Below, piece after piece: positions 60,496 through 64,000 of a stretch of 64,000 nt of DNA. The stretch is from Paraimprobicoccus trichonymphae (GTDB taxonomy: Bacteria > Bacillota > Clostridia > Oscillospirales > Acutalibacteraceae): contig AP027925.1 of assembly GCA_036322875.1 (NCBI GenBank), positions 310,001 to 374,000 of the forward strand, read 5' to 3'. Positions within the stretch are counted from its first letter, which is position 1, and each line of letters opens with the position of its first letter. The notes under the pieces are model-generated. The model made no database searches and was not told where the DNA came from. It saw only the letters and a list, made by a program, of their open reading frames with translations. Made by a program: the position numbers and the translations under genes.

Positions 60496-60529
60496 TTTTT
60501 TTCCTTATTGTTATTTATTGTTTATTCGC

Positions 60530-60640
60530 AAACCTCTTATAATTAAGTCCGAAAGTTTCATGGATCGCTCTCATAAATTTTTTGCTTTTCGTGTTTAGTA
60601 CTCATGACGTATATTCCTATAGTCCCTACCGTACTATTTG
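60530..60640 (-). mobile_element. TnpB right-end remnant upstream of darA
   Basis: Minus-strand translation STVGTIGIYVMSTKHEKQ matches the TnpB tail motif. The DNA matches the relic before aspS (GTACGGTAGG, ACTAT, GGAATA). It probably lies in the darA 5' untranslated region. Confidence 0.55.
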
Positions 60641-60864
60641 ATATTTCATGCTGTTAACTTTAAATAATTTAAATCTTTCTTAAAATATTCCCCTTAACAT
60701 TATACATATTAACAAACTTATTTTATTTATACAAGTAAAAAAATTTTACATAATTTTTTTTGACGATGACACGTAATTAAAGTCATTAGAATGAGCATCA
60801 ATTTATTATTTAAGTATATACTGTAAACCTTCTCACAATTAAAACTGGATACTTTATATATTAC

Positions 60865-60950
60865 CCTATAAGGCTCCTGTTTCTTGAATCGCAGACCTAG
60901 TGTCTTTGCAAAGGTGTATTCCGATGATTTCTGCTATACTGTTTGATAAC
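60865..60950 (-). mobile_element. Another TnpB right-end remnant
   Basis: Minus-strand frame SIAEIIGIHLCKDTRSAIQE followed by TGAL and a stop, the same tail as the other relics. It lies 230 bp upstream of the previous one in the same orientation, so two insertions or a duplication occurred at this spot. Confidence 0.55.
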
Positions 60951-61140
60951 AATTATACTGTTCTTCTAAACTGAATATTATTTGCAGCGCTACTGTAATA
61001 CTAATAAAATTATTTTATTTATTCAAAATTTTTCCTTTCCCAAGAGATTGGTTGCATAACCACACTTATATTATATGTATGTTCTAAAATCGTAATTTTA
61101 GTATTTATTATACTTTAACAAATTAATATTATTAATAAAA

Positions 61141-62736
61141 TTATAGTTTTTTAACTACCAACATGGTAATATCATCGGTTTGTGTTTTATTATTAGAGAA
61201 TTTTTTTACAGATACATTTATTTCCTCTGTAAGCTCGCGAGGAGTTTGATTATTTGAAGGAATTTCAGATATAAGATTGTATAATCTTTCTTCTCCAAAA
61301 GTAATCTTTTTTTCATCTTCTGTTTCAGTAACACCATCTGTATATAGAATCAAGTAATCTCCATCGTTTAGTGCTATTTCCTGAGATTCATACTTTGTAT
61401 TCTTGACAGCTGCTAAAACAAAACCATGTTTAGCCGGCACCCAATTTGTTTCTCCATTTGCTTGTCTGATGATAGGAGGATTATGACCAGCATTTGCATA
61501 GACTAAATTATTTGTTTCTACATCTAGTACTCCTAAAAATGCGGTTACGAACATATTTGCATTGTTAGATTCTCCAAGTTGATCATTTATTATTTCAAAA
61601 ACTCTATGTGGAGGATCTCCGGCTAAAGTTTGATTTTTTATTAAAGTCCTTGCTATCATAGTAAATAAAGCTGCTGGTACTCCTTTATCGGATACATCTG
61701 CTATTAAAAACGCTATTTCATGATCGTTAATTATAAAAAAATCGTAAAAATCGCCACTTATTCCTCTTGCCGCTGACATACTCGCATATATTTCTACACT
61801 TGGAAAGTCTAAAAACGGTGGAAAAGAATGTGGTAAAACGCTTTCTTGAATAGTTTTTGCCACATTTATGTCATTTTGAATTCGCTCTTTTTGTGCAGTT
61901 TCATCAGCTAATTTATTAGAATAATTTTTAATATCTTCAAACATTTTGTTTACAGATCTTGCTAGATGTCCTATTTCATCGTTTGATTTTATTTTTATGC
62001 TACTAAAATTTCTATTTTCTACATTTTTAACAAATAATCCTGTTTTCTTTGAAATATCAACTATTGGATTTATTATATAACGTTTCATATATAGCAACAA
62101 AATTATTATACAAAATACTACAATACCTACAATCATACTTATTATAGTTATTAAGTATGTTTTAAAGAAGTTGTTGATATGATTCATAGACATGTCCATA
62201 CCTAAAAGAGCAAAAGTTTCACCATTTTCATCCTTAATTGGGATGTAAGCACTTGCTACATATCCAAATTCACTATCGTTTACTACATAAAATTCTTTGT
62301 CCGGTTCTCCTGTTTCCATTACCTTTTTAGCATTTTTAAATGACTCATCGTCATATATTTCTTCGACGCCTAACGCTATTTCTTCATCTGTTTCTGTTTC
62401 TATGGTGTCAAATATATAAATAATTTTTTCATTAGAAATGGGTATTTGCAAATACACATATTCTGCTTCCATGTCTTTTGCCACTTCGCGAATTTTTTCT
62501 AGAGTTTTAAAATAGTTTTCATCTGGCTCTAAATTTTCAGCATATTCCTTTATTTTTTCTGGTTCTATATAACTATTTGTTATTTTTAAAGCATTAATAG
62601 CATATTTCAAATAATGTTCCATGATAGATTTTTTATAACTAAAATAGGTCATAATACATACTAACGTGCTAATCACAGTTGCAAATGATAAAAATATTAT
62701 TATTAACTTTAAAATAATAGGAAAACTTTTCTTCAA
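61141..62736 (-). CDS. Membrane sensor PP2C phosphatase (RsbU/SpoIIE-like) with HAMP domain
   Basis: 531 residues. Two membrane helices (about 8-30 and 190-213) flank an extracytoplasmic sensor, then come a HAMP linker (IINPIVDISKKTG) and a coiled coil. The PP2C domain has AARGISGDFYDFF, IADVSDKGVPAALF, YANAGHNPPII and LYTDGVTETE, with metal-binding Asp residues present. RsbU-type enzymes dephosphorylate anti-anti-sigma factors in partner switching. The target STAS protein and kinase are not in the window. The start is TTG 62736, overlapping the stop of the DUF2156 gene by 4 bp (TTGA), so the two are translationally coupled. Confidence 0.9.
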   Translation of the reverse strand: MKKSFPIILKLIIIFLSFATVISTLVCIMTYFSYKKSIMEHYLKYAINALKITNSYIEPEKIKEYAENLEPDENYFKTLEKIREVAKDMEAEYVYLQIPISNEKIIYIFDTIETETDEEIALGVEEIYDDESFKNAKKVMETGEPDKEFYVVNDSEFGYVASAYIPIKDENGETFALLGMDMSMNHINNFFKTYLITIISMIVGIVVFCIIILLLYMKRYIINPIVDISKKTGLFVKNVENRNFSSIKIKSNDEIGHLARSVNKMFEDIKNYSNKLADETAQKERIQNDINVAKTIQESVLPHSFPPFLDFPSVEIYASMSAARGISGDFYDFFIINDHEIAFLIADVSDKGVPAALFTMIARTLIKNQTLAGDPPHRVFEIINDQLGESNNANMFVTAFLGVLDVETNNLVYANAGHNPPIIRQANGETNWVPAKHGFVLAAVKNTKYESQEIALNDGDYLILYTDGVTETEDEKKITFGEERLYNLISEIPSNNQTPRELTEEINVSVKKFSNNKTQTDDITMLVVKKL

Positions 62737-63674
62737 ATTTTACACTCCAATTTTTTTAATTTTATTGTGTACTTATTGCAGAGAATATATCTGCCGATTT
62801 TTTCTTTTTGAAACCTTAACCCTGGGATTCCAAGATCTTCAGTATAGTTTGCATATAAAAATTTAGTTTCAAAATTTTTTATAATTTCTAAGTCCATTTT
62901 TTTTGTAATGCCATTTATTTTTCTACAAATTTTTCTTGAAATAAAAAAAACAATATCGTTTTGAAAATAAAAAATCTGGAATCCTAAAGGTTCTATATGA
63001 GATTCTATAATATTTCCTAATAATTCCAATTTTTTGAACGCTAGCATTAAACTACTTTCAATTTTTATTTCACAGCTGTCATAGCAATCCTTACATTTAT
63101 GCCTACTACAATAAAATTTTTTTGTTATATAAATTACTTTATTAATATCATTTTCATCCATTTTTCTACAAATTAAATTAGGATTTTTTTCAAAACAACT
63201 TATTGCTTTTCTAGAGTGAAAATTTTTTAGTCCTTTTATGAAATTTTTTTTTGTGTATAAATAATCACTGGAATTTCTATCGTATTCAACCGAAAAAGAG
63301 TACCCATATAAGCCTTCAAATATTGGCAACATAAATTTTGGAACATTACAAAATACGCATTTTAAATTATTTCTTTTAAAATCCAGATATATACTATCAA
63401 CAATTTTCGAAAAAAATTTTTTACCAAGATTACCAATGGGAGGCAGAGCATATATTTTGTTAGAAAACTTATCAAATGTAAATATACATAAGTGGTCATA
63501 AATTATTTTATAAAAACTTTTAAAATTAGAATTCCAAGCATATAAGCTTTGAAAGGAATTATCTGAAATTGGCATACAGGGTAAAAAATTTACGTAGTAA
63601 TCGTAGATTTGTTTTGTTTTTAAAGCGAGTGGCTCAAAAGATTTGAAAATTTCATTATCATTAATCGACAACAT
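62733..63674 (-). CDS. DUF2156 (GNAT-fold, MprF C-terminal-like) protein
   Basis: 313 residues. The family landmarks are DYLYTKKNFIKGLKNFHSRK (about 137-157) and the C-terminal NYTEDLGIPGLRFQKEKIG. Relatives include the catalytic domain of MprF, which adds amino acids to phosphatidylglycerol, but stand-alone members have no agreed substrate. A Cys-rich insert (CSRHKCKDCYDSCEI) could bind a metal. ATG 63674 follows AGGAAG. It is the first gene of the pair with the PP2C phosphatase. Confidence 0.85.
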   Translation of the reverse strand: MLSINDNEIFKSFEPLALKTKQIYDYYVNFLPCMPISDNSFQSLYAWNSNFKSFYKIIYDHLCIFTFDKFSNKIYALPPIGNLGKKFFSKIVDSIYLDFKRNNLKCVFCNVPKFMLPIFEGLYGYSFSVEYDRNSSDYLYTKKNFIKGLKNFHSRKAISCFEKNPNLICRKMDENDINKVIYITKKFYCSRHKCKDCYDSCEIKIESSLMLAFKKLELLGNIIESHIEPLGFQIFYFQNDIVFFISRKICRKINGITKKMDLEIIKNFETKFLYANYTEDLGIPGLRFQKEKIGRYILCNKYTIKLKKLECKI

Positions 63675-63921
63675 TTTTATTACACTTCCTACTTAAAAAT
63701 GTGTTTATCTATATTATTTTTAGCATTTAAAATATGAATTATTCAAAAAACACTTTATAAAGAACAAAAAAATAAAAAAAGATATAAATTTGATTTGAAG
63801 GTTTTTAACGAAAATTTGGCCCTCAGCTTTGCGCAGATTCTTGGTTCAACGTCGCCGATCCTGTCTTATATAAACTTCCCGAACATAAATTCTCGTTAAT
63901 CTCATGGTATTTATGATGTGC
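63675..63921. other. Intergenic and possible IS605 right end
   Basis: The higher-GC part (about 63815-63890) continues the TnpB relic at the edge and probably includes its right-end guide-RNA region. Confidence 0.4.
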
Positions 63922-64000
63922 TTAAGCAATTTTTAATTGCTTTAAACCTTCTGCAAATATATTTTTTGCTACGTTTACATCCCTATCGTGACAAACTTTA
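63922..64000 (-). pseudogene. TnpB C-terminal end, running off the window
   Basis: Minus-strand frame KVCHDRDVNVAKNIFAEGLK then QLKIA and a stop at 63922 is the end of a TnpB zinc finger and tail. The upstream part lies outside, so it may belong to an intact gene; I call it a fragment on present evidence. Confidence 0.6.

Overview
The window reads as a stretch of a very AT-rich, walled, Gram-positive (Firmicutes, probably Clostridia) chromosome that is shrinking and decaying. The lineage call rests on divIVA next to sepF, a GerA-family spore germination protein, the c-di-AMP receptor darA, an RsbU/SpoIIE-type phosphatase, dapL and murB (peptidoglycan precursors), recD2, and a Val-Asp-Phe-Gly-Cys tRNA cluster. 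Degenerate transposons, frameshifted genes, lone members of normally multi-gene operons and many exported proteins of unknown function suggest a host-restricted symbiont. Clostridial endosymbionts of termite-gut protists would fit, but that is a guess; the sequence does not prove a host.

Layout. 1-9.5 kb: a PTS sugar permease cut by the window edge, a 1102-residue exported-looking ClpB-like AAA+ protein with a double-glycine leader and 444-bp tandem repeats, an HD hydrolase, potA, an IS630 relic and a secreted C39-like peptidase. 9.9-17 kb: a 3.4-kb broken gene for a secreted coiled-coil/transglutaminase/leucine-rich-repeat protein, aspS, and a secreted acidic protein. 17-26 kb: alaS, a decayed group II intron inside TnpB debris, two tRNAs, smpB, an IS605 relic and a nifS/iscS-type cysteine desulfurase. 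26-32 kb: murB (with a problematic start), a 1072-residue exported protein with three divergent repeats, a GltD-like flavoprotein and potB. 32-35.4 kb: a tandem array of a lipoprotein family, each copy with the same promoter and a covarying leader hairpin. 35.4-39 kb: gatA and a tandem array of small exported two-helix proteins. 39-49 kb: tRNA-Lys, tRNA-Glu and galU, TnpB relics, a GIY-YIG protein, recD2, the largest IS605 copy, a foreign higher-GC SPFH gene, and a duplicated coiled-coil protein. 50-58 kb: gerAA, divIVA, sepF, a nucleotidyltransferase-like gene, dapL, lysS. 58-64 kb: IS481 and IS1595 relics, five tRNAs, darA, the RsbU-like phosphatase coupled to a DUF2156 protein, and another TnpB relic.

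How it fits together. Housekeeping genes (four tRNA-charging genes, cell-wall, division, repair, Fe-S) are intact, while mobile elements are almost all dead. The striking accessory content is a set of at least eight exported or membrane-anchored proteins unlike familiar families, several in tandem paralog arrays and several with near-consensus sigma-A promoters (TTGACA/TTGACT, mostly 17-bp spacers). This set, probably facing the environment or a host cell, is the best candidate for undescribed biology here. No CRISPR array, rRNA gene or prophage was seen.
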